From positions 4,588,001-4,652,000 of the forward strand of contig NC_068569.1 in the NCBI RefSeq assembly GCF_025698545.1: DNA of 64,000 bases. Direction: 5' to 3'. A program made the position numbers and the translations under genes. The notes under the pieces were generated by a model. It saw only the letters and a list, made by a program, of their open reading frames with translations, had not been told where the DNA came from and searched no databases. Below, piece after piece: positions 1-12,300 of the stretch; position 1 is the first letter of the stretch; every line of letters begins with the position of its first letter. The DNA is from Gossypium raimondii. Lineage: Eukaryota > Streptophyta > Magnoliopsida > Malvales > Malvaceae.

Positions 1-1
1 T

Positions 2-853
2 GATGCTTGTGGGAAGTCTGGTCAAACTGATAAACTCTTTGAAGTGTATGAAGAGATGACTTTTCGTGGATGTAAGCCTAATACTATAACTCACAATATA
101 GTCCTCTCTGGTCTTGCAAAATCGAACAACATAGAGAAGGCTATGAATATGTATTATGATCTCATAAGTGGTGATTTCCGTCCAACTCCCTGTACATATG
201 GGCCTCTTATAGATGGACTTCTTAAATTGGGAAGACTGGAGGATGCAAAGCAATTGTTTGAGGAGATGGAAGAATATGGATGCAAAGCTAATTGCGCTAT
301 TTATAATATTCTTATAAATGGATATGGAAAAGCTGGTGATGTAGATACCGCTTGTGACTTATTTAAAAGGATGGCTAAAGAGGGGATAAGACCAGACTTG
401 AAGTCCTACACCATTCTTGTGGATTGCCTCTGTTTGGTCGGAAGAGTTGATGATGCATTGCACTATTTTGAGGAAATGAAGTTAACTGGCCTTGATCCAG
501 ACTTGGTATCTTATAACCTTATGCTTAATGGGCTTGGGAAGTCAGGTAGGATAGAGGAAGCTCTCTCTCTTTTTGATGAAATGCGGAATAGGGGTATAAC
601 TCCTGATCTTTACACTTACAATTCCTTAATACTCAATCTTGGGACTGTTGGAATGGTGGAGCAGGCAGGAAAGTTTTATGAAGAACTACAACTTATGGGT
701 CTTGAACCCAATGTGTTCACCTATAATGCTCTTATTCGAGGGTACAGTGTGTCTGGAAATTCAGACCATGCCTATGCAGTCTACAAACAGATGATGGTTG
801 GGGGCTGCAGCCCAAACAGGGGAACAATTGCTCAGCTTCCTAATCAGTCTTGA
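2..853 (+). CDS. PGR3: PPR protein, C-terminal part, PGR3-like (5' end outside window)
   Basis: Reading frame 2 is open from the first bases of the window to a TGA at 851-853, so this is the 3' part of a gene that starts upstream. About 284 residues form roughly eight tandem 35-residue P-class pentatricopeptide repeats, with recurring cores such as [27 protein letters not shown] and [14 protein letters not shown] and P(N/D) at repeat ends. There is no E, DYW or SMR domain. The ending [17 protein letters not shown] resembles what I remember of Arabidopsis PGR3 (At4g31850). PGR3 is a chloroplast RNA-binding protein that stabilises or activates petL and ndhA RNAs and supports cyclic electron flow. 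A PP2C gene nearby matches At4g31860, which supports the orthology. The family is sure; the PGR3 identity is likely but rests on recall. Transit peptide and N-terminal repeats are not in view. Confidence 0.8.
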   Translation, partial: DACGKSGQTDKLFEVYEEMTFRGCKPNTITHNIVLSGLAKSNNIEKAMNMYYDLISGDFRPTPCTYGPLIDGLLKLGRLEDAKQLFEEMEEYGCKANCAIYNILINGYGKAGDVDTACDLFKRMAKEGIRPDLKSYTILVDCLCLVGRVDDALHYFEEMKLTGLDPDLVSYNLMLNGLGKSGRIEEALSLFDEMRNRGITPDLYTYNSLILNLGTVGMVEQAGKFYEELQLMGLEPNVFTYNALIRGYSVSGNSDHAYAVYKQMMVGGCSPNRGTIAQLPNQS

Positions 854-2459
854 ATGTTGAAATATATAGATGCTTATATATGCTACTCATTAAACCTGGC
901 TGGTGATCTCCAGTTTACAAGGTGCAGCAGGTACTTCCCTTCTTCAACGCTTTTTGTGCAAATTCAGAAAATTATTGTACAATTTGATGTCAAACACAAT
1001 GACTAAGTTTAAGTTCCTTTCGTGTACTTCAGGCTTGGTCAGTCTTGCTGATGCTTGAACCAGTTCAGAGAGTGGAATCTATCTTAGCTGTGGCAGTTGA
1101 TGTTTCCTATTCAAGTTTCAACGAGACTGAATACTTCATGTACATCATTTACGTGAGATATTATGATGTAATACTATGGTTTTAGTACGTGTAGATGCCA
1201 TACAGAATCTTTCATGTCCTTTGCCTTTGGCTTGCATTGTGCCATCCTTCTTCATGTAAAAAGAAAAAGAAAATTTTATATCATGCTGTATTATTTGTGC
1301 AATATGTATATGAAAAATATCAGTAGTTTCCTCATGCCCAATCAATGTTGGTAACTTTGTTGCCATGCTAATTAATATTTAATAACCATTGAGATACAAT
1401 GGAATATCAAGAAAGGAGTTGAGGTGTAGTTTTGCATTTAAAATATGTTGGTAACAACATATCCTCTCTGTCAGATGAACAGGCACTTGTGTTTTCATTT
1501 TGTAAAAAAAGAAAAAAGGAAAAACATTCTTCTGATTTGATGATGTCAAGATGTCCATTCCGGCCACAGGTTTTAACAAAAGTCAAAATCAAGGGCAAAA
1601 AGCGAGGAGAATATAATTGTAATTTAGGGGGGATGCGGTGGCAGACTAGCTGTTACCTACACAATCGAAACACCATTTTAGGGCATGTGTGAAGGTTTCC
1701 CTGTCTTTGGAAATAACTGCAACCCCATCAAGTAAACAGCAGCCCTTTATCCATCTCCTGCTTTTATAAAACATACTAAAAAATTCCTCATAACTAAAAA
1801 TCTTTGTCTAAAGCCCAAATGGACCAAAATTTTACACACAGCAGCACAACAGAAAAACAAAACCAAATACAAAACGAAAAGAAAAGAAAAGTAAAAAAAG
1901 GCAACAGGGATGGAAAACTAAGACAGATGGAAAGATGGATAGGTGGGGATAGATATGTCTTCTATTATCCTCCAAAAAGGAAAAAATAAAACTTATCATT
2001 TTTCCCACATTTACCCTTCTCTGTATCTCATGATCTTCTATCATTCTAATTCTACTCAGGCTCTTCTTCCCCCTTTCTTCATGGGCCTTTTTGGGTTCTC
2101 ACATTCTCCTTCCAGTTTCAGAGATAGAGAATACCATTTCCACCACATCTTCCTTATTATTAGTGTTTTTATTGTTTTAAACTTTTCTCCTCTTCTTCGT
2201 TTCTCTGCCCCTCCCCTTTTACTTTTTTTTTCTTTATTCACAATTTTAATTTTATATCCCTTACTGACTCAATTCTGGATTTTCTGATTTTCTTTTTTTT
2301 TTGTTGTGAAAAAGGTAATAAAAACAAGGGCTTATTTTTTTGGGTTCTTGAAATGTTTTCTTTTTTGCTAAGATAGAAGGGTTGGGGGCTTCTGCAAAAT
2401 TTCTGATACAGTTTCTGCTAAACTTCTAGTAAAGAAATGTCAATTTTGAAGTATAGAAG
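854..2459. other. Intergenic: PGR3 3' UTR and leader of the next gene
   Basis: No convincing coding sequence. The first few hundred bases are probably the 3' UTR of the PPR gene. Around 2040-2330 are pyrimidine-rich tracts (CTTCTTC, TTTTT runs) typical of a plant promoter and 5' leader just ahead of the ATG at 2460. Open frames at 1145-1366, 1379-1692, 1804-1989 and 1943-2287 overlap on both strands, are of low complexity and look like no family. Confidence 0.5.
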
Positions 2460-3523
2460 ATGAAAAGGGCTTCTCGGAATCGGCAATATAACAATAACTC
2501 TGTTGATGAGGAAGCCAGGGCTAGACTAAAGCATCAAAGCCTACTCCAGGAGTTCTTGGAATTGCAAAAGGTTAGTCTTTTGTCTCAATTACTCTTTTTA
2601 GTTGTGTTTTGTGATTATCTAGGTTGCATTCTTTGATTATCAAATCAGATTCTAGTTTCTTGTTTTGCTGCTATAGCCTGTGTTTCTGCCTAAAATTTTT
2701 ACGAGTTTCTTTAGTCCAACTGGTGAAAAAAGATAGAATTTTGCTAATTGTTGGAATGTTTGTGTCCGCAATCAAGAAAGGTAGTTCTTCAAGGAATGTA
2801 TAGAAACTTTTTCTCACAAACTACATAGAATGAATGTTCACTGGTTTACTCGTCCAGTTCCAATGATTATAACTGTCGTACTCGAGTTAGCAATTTAATT
2901 CTTTCGTGTCAATCATTTACTAGGAATTTGTTTCAAAGAAGAAGAAATTGGAGACGGTTAACCAGATGCGAGGAAGCCTTTTGAATGAAGTTCGGTATGA
3001 TATCTATTTCCTGAATTTGTATGTATTTTTGCATTGTTTTAAATAATGATGAAGAAGAAGGGGTCGTTCAATAACATAGCTTATATTTCCTATTCTCCTG
3101 ATTTGTAGATTCTTAAGACAGAGGTACAGCTATTTATCAATGGTCAAGTCTCGAGAATATGGACTACAAAAAGATTCTGTTCAATCACAAAATTCCTACC
3201 TGCAAACCAAGATGGTCAAGAATTTTGGTATCAATGTATCTGTTGAGAGGAGACTGAAGTCTCTTCCTGATTTAGATCCAAATGTGGTAATCTACATGAA
3301 ATATATATATAATATTAGAACTTGTGCTATTATATGTTGACTTGTCCGAATTGATCAAGTATTTCCCGGATTGCAGGTTCATGAGGAAGGGAGTGGGAGA
3401 AGTCAAGTAGATGTTCAGGCGGTGTCTAGAAAGGGGAAGAAGTCGCAAAACCGTTTGATGAATGGAAAAAGAGTGGGGAAGAAGAAAATCTCATGGCAAG
3501 TTCAGGTGGCGTTTAAGATCTAA
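2460..3523 (+). CDS. Uncharacterised small basic, coiled-coil plant protein
   Basis: Four exons joined in frame: 2460-2570, 2924-2994, 3109-3286 and 3377-3523, all with GT donors and AG acceptors, giving 168 residues. I do not recognise a named domain. The N-terminal half (about residues 15-75) is charged and leucine-rich, with LLQEFLELQKEF and KKKLETVNQMRGSLLNEVRF, and looks like a helical coiled coil. The middle holds RRLKSLPDLDP. The C-terminal third is very basic, with RKGKKSQNR and KRVGKKKISW, and could be a nuclear localisation or nucleic-acid-binding tail. There is no signal peptide or membrane segment. It sits between PGR3 and PP2C, which are consecutive loci in Arabidopsis as I recall, so it may have been inserted or lost in one lineage. 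The gene is well supported by its clean splice frame; function is unknown. Confidence 0.75.
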
Positions 3524-4227
3524 TGAATAATGAGTATTCTTTTCACTCATTGTTTTAGCAGTTAACTGAGGTAGGCACAAGAATTAACCGTCTCCCTGTA
3601 ATAACTTCTGATTGGCATTGCTACAGATTTTTAATATCATTGTCTTACACTTATTTCTTCCATTTTAACTGTGAATCAGGACAAATTTTCTCAGTTTGGT
3701 ATTAAATGAATATATCTGTGGAGTATCAGTGTCTGATTTTCAGAAGTCTAGCTTATGGAAAGGTTTTTTTTTTCTTGATGATGGTTGGACAAGGTTTTCA
3801 GCCTTGGGAAAAGATTCTTTTATCATATCAATAGAATGAATCCGTGGCTGTTTGATTGCTAGTTTTGGATTTGAATTCTCTGCCATGCAATACTTCTTGT
3901 GCTAACAGGAAATATCAAGGGCAAAATCATTGATTGAAACATGGTGAACCCTTGAACAATTTGGCAATATGGGACAAGTTCCAAGATACAAAATTCAATC
4001 CATTAACCCAATAACATTTCAATAATAATAAACTGTACATGTTATTACTGGCATTGTTGTGTCTCAACACCCCAATTAAATCATTGGTTCTTTTTTAAGA
4101 AAGGAAACAAAAAGCATATATATATATATTACTTTCTTAATATGTCATCAAATCGTTCCTGCTCTAAGCCATCCCACATATATATATATTCCAAAATTTG
4201 AGAAAATGCATGGTCCTCCAATCTTCT
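3524..4227. other. Convergent intergenic region
   Basis: 3' UTRs of the small + strand gene and of the - strand PP2C meet here. There are short TA runs at about 4117-4130 and 4179-4190. No coding signal seen. Confidence 0.5.
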
Positions 4228-7200
4228 TCAAATAGAGGATTTAGTAGCTCCACCAACAGCTGCAACTGCTTTTTCTTGACCTACCTCTGGCGTTGATTCA
4301 GTGTCAACTGATTTAGAATGGGAGGATTGCAGCTCTTCAGGTGAGGCAGATTTGATTGATTTTTTGAACTGCACCAAAATCATGGTCATATTGTCGCAAC
4401 CCTCACCAGTGGCTGTTGATGGTGCTAAGCATCTGTCAAGTACTCTCTCACAAATAACAGAAAGCTTGGTCTCCTGCATTGCATGCAAGAGTTCAGACTG
4501 AGCAAACATAAAAAAGAAGACACGGAATGACTGAGCAAATTCGCCTAAAAAAGGGCAAAGTTAAGTAGGCTTTTGCACGTACTGAACGTAGTTGTTCATG
4601 AATAAAGTCTACTAGCATCTGACTTGACATGCAATCCCTGACGAAATTAAAGATTGAGAAGGCATCAGATGCTAAAATATGCTAGTCTTAATTCTATTAT
4701 AATCTAAAAGAAAAAGGCATTAAATATAAATAAATATACCAGATTCCATCACATGCCAGCACAAGAAAGTCATCATCATCACAGAGCTCAACCTAACAGA
4801 AAATGAGTAAGATGTATAAGTTAAATACCCAATGCTCCAAAGTATAGGGATCTGATCTGCGCGGACTGCTGACCGAGAATACACTTACTGTGTTTATATC
4901 TGGATTTGCAGATACAGTTTGCTTTTCAGCAGGCAAAAGTTTATTCTGCTTGAATTCCATGTCGCCTGCAGGAAAACGAGACAATGTATTAAAACTACAT
5001 CTCTCTCCCTCTCTGTTTCTATCCCATAAATGCATAGCATAAAAAATTTAGATATGCATGGAAGCATACATTTGAATTGGGAACTATGGACGTATAGAAA
5101 TGCTATTAGAAAGTTTCATATAAAGTAATACTAGCACTTTGTTCCCAATGGCATATGCCTCTCTTTAGGAGATCCAAGTACTAATTAGTAAGTTCAATCA
5201 CTACCCTTTTTGTTTCTAAGTATCAACAGAGCTGTAAATTACCTATAGCTCTTGAAAGATTCAAACTGCCATTGACACGTCCTGCATGTATAAAACCACC
5301 GGCCTTTAAAATCCTTTCTTTCTCTGCCTCTAGATCAGGTTTGTGATCTCTAGAGAGATTGTATGCCTTCAAAAAAGAAGCCACGAGAAGAAGTCAAATA
5401 GATTATTTATCCGGAAAGAAAAGAATGTTCTCTACAACTGACACTTATGTTTAGTGCCCATAGTTCAAAGCACAATAGCCAGTACATCCACATATAATTG
5501 AAATCGATAAAAATATTATCTATATTAGTATCCATTTGAAATGAAACAAGCTAATTACACCCTATTAACAGAATGTTACCTGACCCTTTCTAGATATCAC
5601 ACAACGAGAATCGCCAGCATTTGCAACAACGAGTTGGTTGTTTCTTAGAATTGCAACACAGGCTGTGCTCCCAGAAGTTGGTCCAGAAAAGTCAGAGTGA
5701 GGGCCCTGAATACAAATTTTTAAAACAAATATAAATGGTACATACAAATTGTTGTAATAAAATAAATTTCTTAATTGTACAAACAAATTAATGCACATTT
5801 ATGGTACGTGCAGGGAAATCAGGGGTGCAGAGATGCACCAAATCAGCTAAGAGTTAAAATGTAGCAATACAAGTTCTATTCTTCTTCAACATTGATTTCC
5901 ATCATAGTTACTGGCAAGCACCGAATTTCCATTCAGCATTAAGGACAGTAAGATGTATATATTCTTTATGTTTTCATAAGTACCTCCTCAATGGCCCAAT
6001 CATCATCTTGGTCAATACCCTCACCACCCTTAGGAGACCATATCAATCCTTCTATCATGCCGGTAAACTTGTCTATTTTATCACCCAAAATAGCTAATTC
6101 TCTCCATCCTCTTTGTCCACGCATCATTTCATCCATTCTGCACTAAAATGCAACTCGAGTTGGAAACACATGAAATGAACAAAGGGCATTCAAACCACAA
6201 ACAAAAAATGGGTAGTGGCAGGCATGGAGGAAGCAAAATGGGTAATGGAAGCACTATAATTTGTGATACATTTCTCCTTTCATGATCTTCTCAGAGGCTT
6301 AAACCTAATTAGATAAAATTAGAGAATAAGAGGTAATTTAGAGATCTATAACGAGATATAAGGGTTGAAGTACAATGCTTAACAAAAAAAATAACATTGT
6401 TAAGATTATATCAGAAAAGCAACAAGAAATCAGTGACACCGGTTTTAATTTACTTTTCAAGCTACTTAGACTGTAATAATAGCATAGAGATAGTAATTCA
6501 ACCTTGTGGAATTTATAACAAGAAGTGTGGAAAAATTGGAAAAGTTTCTCTCAAACTTCATGCGCAGAAGAATTTATCAATAGACATTATTACTAGCAGG
6601 TATTAAGCACGAGAAATCCTCCAAATCATTCCAGCATCAGAATTGAATTGTTGACTCCCACAACAATGGAAAATAGCGAAGAATAAGCATAAAACTCGAG
6701 TAATCAAATTAAGCAACCTGAAAAATGCCCTATGAACTGATGCGCCTATGTCGCCAGTTGCATATGCTTCATGCTTGAGAACCTGCTGGTGAAGATACTT
6801 GGCACAGAACTTTGCGACAACTTTGCCTGAAAGTTAGCGATTTGGGTAAGTTGAAGAAACCTGAATGGTGGTCATTAGTAAAACAATCATATTTGCATCA
6901 TAGTTCAGTAGAGTTGCAAAAAGCAATTATCAGAATTCACTGACACCAAAATATCATAAACGTCTCAACAGAATCAATTGAAAAGGAAAAAAAGCTGCAA
7001 GATGCTTCAGTTGGTTCAAGTTCTAGTTCAAGTAGGTACATTAATGGGAAACAACAAAAACCTCAATTCAGATAGTGTACAAACAAAAGAAAATGTGTAT
7101 ATGGAACTGAAAACAATCATAAGTACCTGAACCATCCAAATCTTACCTCCATGACCATCATAAACACCAAAGAATGAAGTAGATTCATCGAGATCAGGAT

Positions 7201-7865
7201 ACGCAGCATGCTAACAAAACAAATAAAAAAAGTAACTAGAACATATCAATAATATGACAAGAACAGGAAATTTGCAAGAAAGTAAGATAATGTAAGCTAC
7301 AGCATGTACAACATAAGGAAGACAGAAAGCAAAATGATGTATATTACAAATTGAAATGAAGAAAAAAAGAACTTAGTAAGGACAGAAAAAGGGAGGAAAG
7401 ACTTGTATAAAAATGGAGTTACATTCCATTCTGCTTGCGGATCTAAGAAGAGATGAACACAAATAGGAAGGACTCAGATGCCAGTGGCCAAGAAGTTGAT
7501 TGTAGAATAATACATAGTAAACTGTAAATGGTAAATAAAATTAACAGGGATTAACATGATTGTCTTATATTTAGGAGATCGGATTGGGGATTGAGAACGA
7601 CACCAAAAAAACATATGGAAGGGGTTATATAAAGGACTAAATCCATTTACCAAAACTCATTGCTGGAACTTATCTAGTAGAATGCAATAATATAAGGTCC
7701 AAATGCTTAGAAAATTAGAAAAAATTACAGGTTCCATTTGTTACTCACAGCATCTTCCATGGCTGCACGCCATCCTTGCATGGATGATAGACCATATCTA
7801 ACCCTATCATTCTCGCCGTCTTCTGAGAATTTCTCAGTTTTGGGGGTGCTGAGATATATACCCAT
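4228..7865 (-). CDS. Protein phosphatase 2C (PP2C60/PP2C21 type)
   Basis: Ten exons on the minus strand: 7749-7865, 7147-7210, 6718-6826, 5984-6137, 5580-5705, 5243-5366, 4889-4965, 4740-4792, 4583-4637 and 4228-4473. They join to 1125 nt, 374 residues. It is a Mn/Mg-dependent Ser/Thr phosphatase. Visible motifs are [19 protein letters not shown] (metal-binding ED), [60 protein letters not shown] and [12 protein letters not shown], so all metal ligands of the PP2C fold look present. [12 protein letters not shown] gives a possible N-myristoylation glycine at position 2. An acidic, Ser-rich tail of ~50 residues follows the catalytic core. It closely resembles what I remember of Arabidopsis At4g31860 and At2g25070. 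It lacks the N-terminal extension of the ABA-coreceptor clade, so a different regulatory role is likely. Substrate unknown. Confidence 0.93.
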
Positions 7866-9409
7866 CTAGGTCTGGAAATGAATGAATCAAGTTAAGTTGG
7901 TTTTTTAAATCCAATAATGTGTGGCTTATTTGATCTCCCCAAGTCTTGCATCTAAAAAAGTTTTAAAACCAGTAAGGCAATAACTTAATTTGTCGCTTAA
8001 ACATCATTTGGTAACTGATCTATTAATTCAGACATTATCAAATTCAAGTACATGCAACAGCGATCAAACAAGATAGTCTCTTATCAGAGAAATACACAAC
8101 TCCTATGCTAATTCAAATGTGAATCTTGAGAAGGGAAAAAATATGTTGAAAACAAAGAAGAAGATCCAGATCCTAGGTTGAATGCTAAGTTAAAGAAAAA
8201 AGAAACCCATTGAATTTACTCCTGAACAACTGGGAAATAAATTAAAGCTTGCTGCTCTGCTAAGATCAAATTAAGGCATGCAAAACATGTCTATCAAAAG
8301 AGAAGTTAAAAGGCAAAAAATCTAAAATACTCTTAACAGAATAAAACAAGTGAAACTCGTATCCGATTTGATGCATACTGATTAAAGAAATAAGATTCAA
8401 CAGAGAAACAAAGTTAAAAAAAAAAAAGTGTTTATTATGGTGTTTTTGAAGTGTCCTTACATGCTGCTGAGCTAAAATTCTGTAAAAAGAAACAAAAACA
8501 GGGGCGAGTGGTTTCCAAAAATTAACAAAAACCCAAGAGAATTTTCTCGGAATCTGAATGGGAAAACAGGAAAAATTATGGGGGACAGAAGCAGAAACAT
8601 TCAGGAAAAGAAAGAGAATAAATTAAGAGACTTTAGATTAAAGATAAATTCTTTCTAAAACAAGGGCATTTTCAAGTTTCCATTACTCAACTTTTACTTT
8701 ACCTCGATTTGGCAACGAAGGAAAGAAAAGATTTTTCAACTCCGAACAATGAGTTGAACGTTGCTGTCTATGAATTAATAAGTAGTTGGAGTTCTGATCT
8801 ATTCTTTACAACACTTGGAACATGAAACACAATGTGTTTTGTTGGCCACGCTATCCCAAGGATTTGTTCAAATCTCCACGTCCATGAGTAAATTATTGTT
8901 TGCTAATGCAATCATGATTTTTGAGATATTCATTCGCCCATTGAATCCATCACCGTCTTCACTATTCACCTCATTTTCTGTATGATTTTGATTGGATGGG
9001 CGATAATACATGTCTGTATAAAGAATATAATATGGGAGTTGTCATTTGCAATCATGTTATTAATTGATTTCACCTGATCAGAAATGTTGTCTTTCCAAAT
9101 ATTAAAACAAACAACACTTGTCACCTAAAGGTGGGTTTCCCTTTTGGTGTTTTGAGATTGTTAAACTAAACTGGTTGATACATAGCCATTCATGGAACTT
9201 ACAAATTTACTTTATTTTTTAAATTTAGTTTAATTTTAAATTTGAGTTTTATTTTTTTATATAAATGAATGATACTTCATGAATAAATTAGTATGCTTTA
9301 AATTTCAATATATTTTGAAAGTATAAAAAAACATAAATTTATGTGTGTTAATTTAATTAATATACACATTATTATTAGTGTAAGAAAGATATGTGATTAA
9401 ATTAAAGTT
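7866..9409. other. PP2C leader/promoter and AT-rich spacer
   Basis: Upstream of the PP2C start. The stretch to about 8800 probably holds the 5' UTR with an intron, because a polypyrimidine-like tract and possible donor occur near 7866-7900 and 8455-8470 on the minus strand; no transcript is available to fix it. After about 8850 the sequence is AT-rich with no coding signal. Confidence 0.4.
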
Positions 9410-9965
9410 GTCCATGGATTGAGTTAGGCCACGCAAAGTAAAAAAGTTAGGCCTTTTTTTAGATTTGAAAAATGGACTTAAAATTTTGTCCAAGCCCGGT
9501 CAAAGTAAAAATGCTAAAATTTGAGCTCAATCTGTATTAAATTTTTTATATAAAAAATTTAAAAAAATATATAATACATCAAATACACTGCAAATATTAA
9601 AATAAATGTTTCACAACAAATGATTTTTTAAATATACTTAAATAAGACTAAGATAAATGTAACTTAGCAAGTAAATACCTCTAAAATAATAGGAAAATTA
9701 TTAATAAAATAAGAGTTATACAATATTCAAACAATAACAACAAAATGTTAGCAAAACGATGAAAAATAGTAAAAAAAAACAGAAGCAAATTTTAATTTTT
9801 TTGCAAATTTGGACGGAGCTTAGATCGGGCCAAAAAAGGTTACATGCGGCCTAACCCATTTACTTGTTTTTTTTGTCAAAACCTATTTTTCAGACTTATA
9901 TTTTTACCAAAATCCTTCCACTTTCCGAGTAAGTCCTCAGGCTGAGTCAGATGACTCGACACATG
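9410..9965 (+). repeat. Dispersed ~550-bp repeat, copy A (MITE-like)
   Basis: Non-coding, AT-rich, and homologous to 11745-12300 and, inverted, to 58312-58640. Shared blocks include TTTTTTATATAAAAAATTT, a run with AACAATAACAACAAAAT, and a closing part with AACCCATTT and AAGTCCTCAGGC. The ends are weakly inverted: TTGTCCATGGATTGAGT at about 9409-9425 against CATGGACAAG at 9962-9971. This suggests a non-autonomous DNA element. I recall very similar sequence as abundant in cotton. No ORF; superfamily not resolved. Confidence 0.6.
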
Positions 9966-9971
9966 GACAAG

Positions 9972-11568
9972 TTTAGATTAAATGCATCGAATAAAATTTA
10001 TAATTATTTTAAATTCACTACATGCATCCAACAAATTCATGAAATTAAAAAAAACTAATTATAAATGTTAAATGAGTAGATGTTTGAAAATGTTGGTTAG
10101 CAGAGACATAATACATGAGTGTATGTTGTTTAAACTGGAAAGTTATTTCCTTAACCTAACTCAAAAGTAGATTGTTCCATTTGTTGGTCTGAAAGAATGA
10201 GAAATTAAGTCCTTAAGTTTATTCATGGGGAGTTGATTTTTTATTTTATGGGTTAAAACAGTTTCTTATTTTTGAATCATTGATGGATGAGAGAAGGGAT
10301 ATGATAAAATCTGCTCAGCCAGATACCCATATCTTTCAAGCCTTATGTCACGTTAAAGATAAGATTTAGTTTGATCTGAATTCATGGCTGATTGCTTAAG
10401 CAAAACTCACCCCTTCTTCACTCAAAATCACACCAAATATTTTATACATAACCCACATTGAATCTAATTTTTTTTAATACAATTTAAATAATTACATGTA
10501 TATGTTTATCGCGGGTTAATATACACTAATTTAATTTTACTTGAAAGATTTTCGAATTAATCAAGTTAAGTTATTCAAATGTTTGATTTTTAATAAATTC
10601 AATTTAGTTAAAATTTATATTTGAATAATTTGAATAACTCCAATAATAAAATAATGTAAATACTAGTGAGTTGTTGTCAATTTAGAAAAATAAGCAAATT
10701 TTCAAAATGATTTATAAAATTAAAAAAGTGTCTAATATTAACCATTTTAAAATAAAATAAATTAATTTAACAATTTATGTAATAATTTACCTATAAAATA
10801 TTTAACTTATAATAAAGTACTATTAATATTCAAACCATTATGAATTTTTGTATTATTTTAATATTAAATATTTTAAAGATTAAATAAATTCTAAATTAGT
10901 TATTTATTTTAATTACATTACACTTTTAACTCATTAACAAATTTTTTGAGGAAATTCATTAATGATGTTAAACAAAAATTAATAAATGAATATAGATCTG
11001 TACATCACACAAAATACAAATTAGTAGATACAGAATCCCTTCTTCCTTTTTCCTATTCTTTTACTTTATTTCCAATCTTTTCTTGTTTTTTAAGTTTTTG
11101 GCACATGCACTGTTTTCAATAAAATAAAGAAAGAATCTCTCGTAAGATATTAAAATTATAATGAAGGAATTTTTACGTTATATTATTTAACATGTGAATA
11201 ATGTATGTTTGATATCTCCCAACGCTTTGAATTTCATAAATGTATTAATTTAAGCGATGAAGGAGATGACGTTGGCAAATAATGAATTAAAATTATAGTT
11301 TTTAAAAATATATATATTTTAGAGTTAAAAATCAATATTTATTAATAAATTAAATTCATATTTTTAAAAAAATACTTTAGAGTTTAAAAAAATCAATACA
11401 TATATATAAATAATCCTCATTAATATAAAATATTGATAGAAGTAGGCGGTGGAAGATAGTAATGCTAGGCCCATCGGTTCACTTTTGTTTGTATTGTTAA
11501 TGTATTTGGAATTGTAATTTTGAGGCCCATCATATTCATTTCCCCAACCACCCCAATATTGCATTTGC
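9972..11568. other. AT-rich intergenic DNA
   Basis: Very AT-rich, no gene seen. At about 11320-11400 a short motif (TTTTAGAGTTAAAAATCAATA) recurs imperfectly ~60 bp later as CTTTAGAGTTTAAAAAAATC. Nothing else recognisable. Confidence 0.4.
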
Positions 11569-11724
11569 TTAGGGTGGGTTTAGATGGACGATTGGGTGAG
11601 GTGCGGTGCGTTTAGCTTACTTTTTATCTTATGCTACAGTATCGCTACAGTATCTAATCTCACCACCACCGCTGTTTTTACACTAACCGCAGGTAAACGC
11701 ACTGCCTATCCAAACTCACCCTTA
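11569..11724. mobile_element. Tourist-like MITE (PIF/Harbinger type), 150 bp, TTA target duplication
   Basis: The element runs 11572-11721 and is flanked by TTA on both sides (11569-11571 and 11722-11724). The left end GGGTGGGTTTAGATGG pairs with the reverse complement of the right end, GGGTGAGTTTGGATAGG, giving terminal inverted repeats of ~17 bp with three mismatches. Subterminal GCGGTGCGTTTA (left) also matches GCAGTGCGTTTA (right, reversed). A 3-bp TWA duplication and GGG-starting ends are hallmarks of PIF/Harbinger MITEs. The interior holds GCTACAGTATCGCTACAGTA, a small internal repeat. It is non-autonomous and has no ORF; the open frame at 11584-11838 merely crosses it. Confidence 0.85.
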
Positions 11725-11744
11725 ATATGTACGTACAACTCTAC

Positions 11745-12300
11745 ATGGCCCGAGCTAGGCCTTTTTAATAAGTTTGGATTCGGTCCGATAAATGAGTTTA
11801 AATTTTTGCTCAAGTCTAATTCGGATTATAGATGTTAAATTTAGATTCAGCCCGGCTTGGCCCATATTAACTTTTTATTTTATTTTTTATATAAAAAATT
11901 TTAAAAAATATAATGCATCAAAACCACTAAAATAAATTGAAAATAAATTTAAAAAAGTCTTTGTACTTGAATAACATTAAGATAGGGGCAACTTAATAAG
12001 CAAATGCCGCTAAAATAGTAGTAAAATTAACAATAAAACAAGAGATATAATATCCAAACAATAATAACAAAATAATAGTGAAATTGTAGCAAAATAGTGA
12101 AAAAGTAGTAGCAAAACAACCTCTTTTTTTTTACAAATTCGGGCCTAGCCGAGACAATAAAATCTTATCTGAGACTCGGTTTGTTTTCTAAATGGGTCTT
12201 ATTTTTTTTGCTCCAACCCATTTTTTTAATTTATATTTTTATTCAAACTCTCTCACTTTTCGGACAAGTCTTCAGGCCTAGTTGACACAGAATATTGGTT
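11745..12300 (+). repeat. Dispersed ~550-bp repeat, copy B (MITE-like)
   Basis: Second copy of the repeat at 9410-9965, same orientation, ~2.3 kb away and much diverged. Matching landmarks in the same order: GGCCCGAGCTAGGCC, TTTTTTATATAAAAAATTTT, AATAATAACAAAATAATAG, CCAACCCATTTTTTTAAT and GGACAAGTCTTCAGGCC. Its left boundary lies ~20 bp from the Tourist-like MITE. Non-coding. Confidence 0.6.

Noticed and set aside
1804-2287. Overlapping frames on both strands before the small coiled-coil gene
   Set aside because: Low-complexity A/T and pyrimidine tracts of a promoter and leader; no domain.
11584-11838. 84-residue plus-strand frame
   Set aside because: It runs through the Tourist-like MITE and into repeat copy B, so it is a chance frame.
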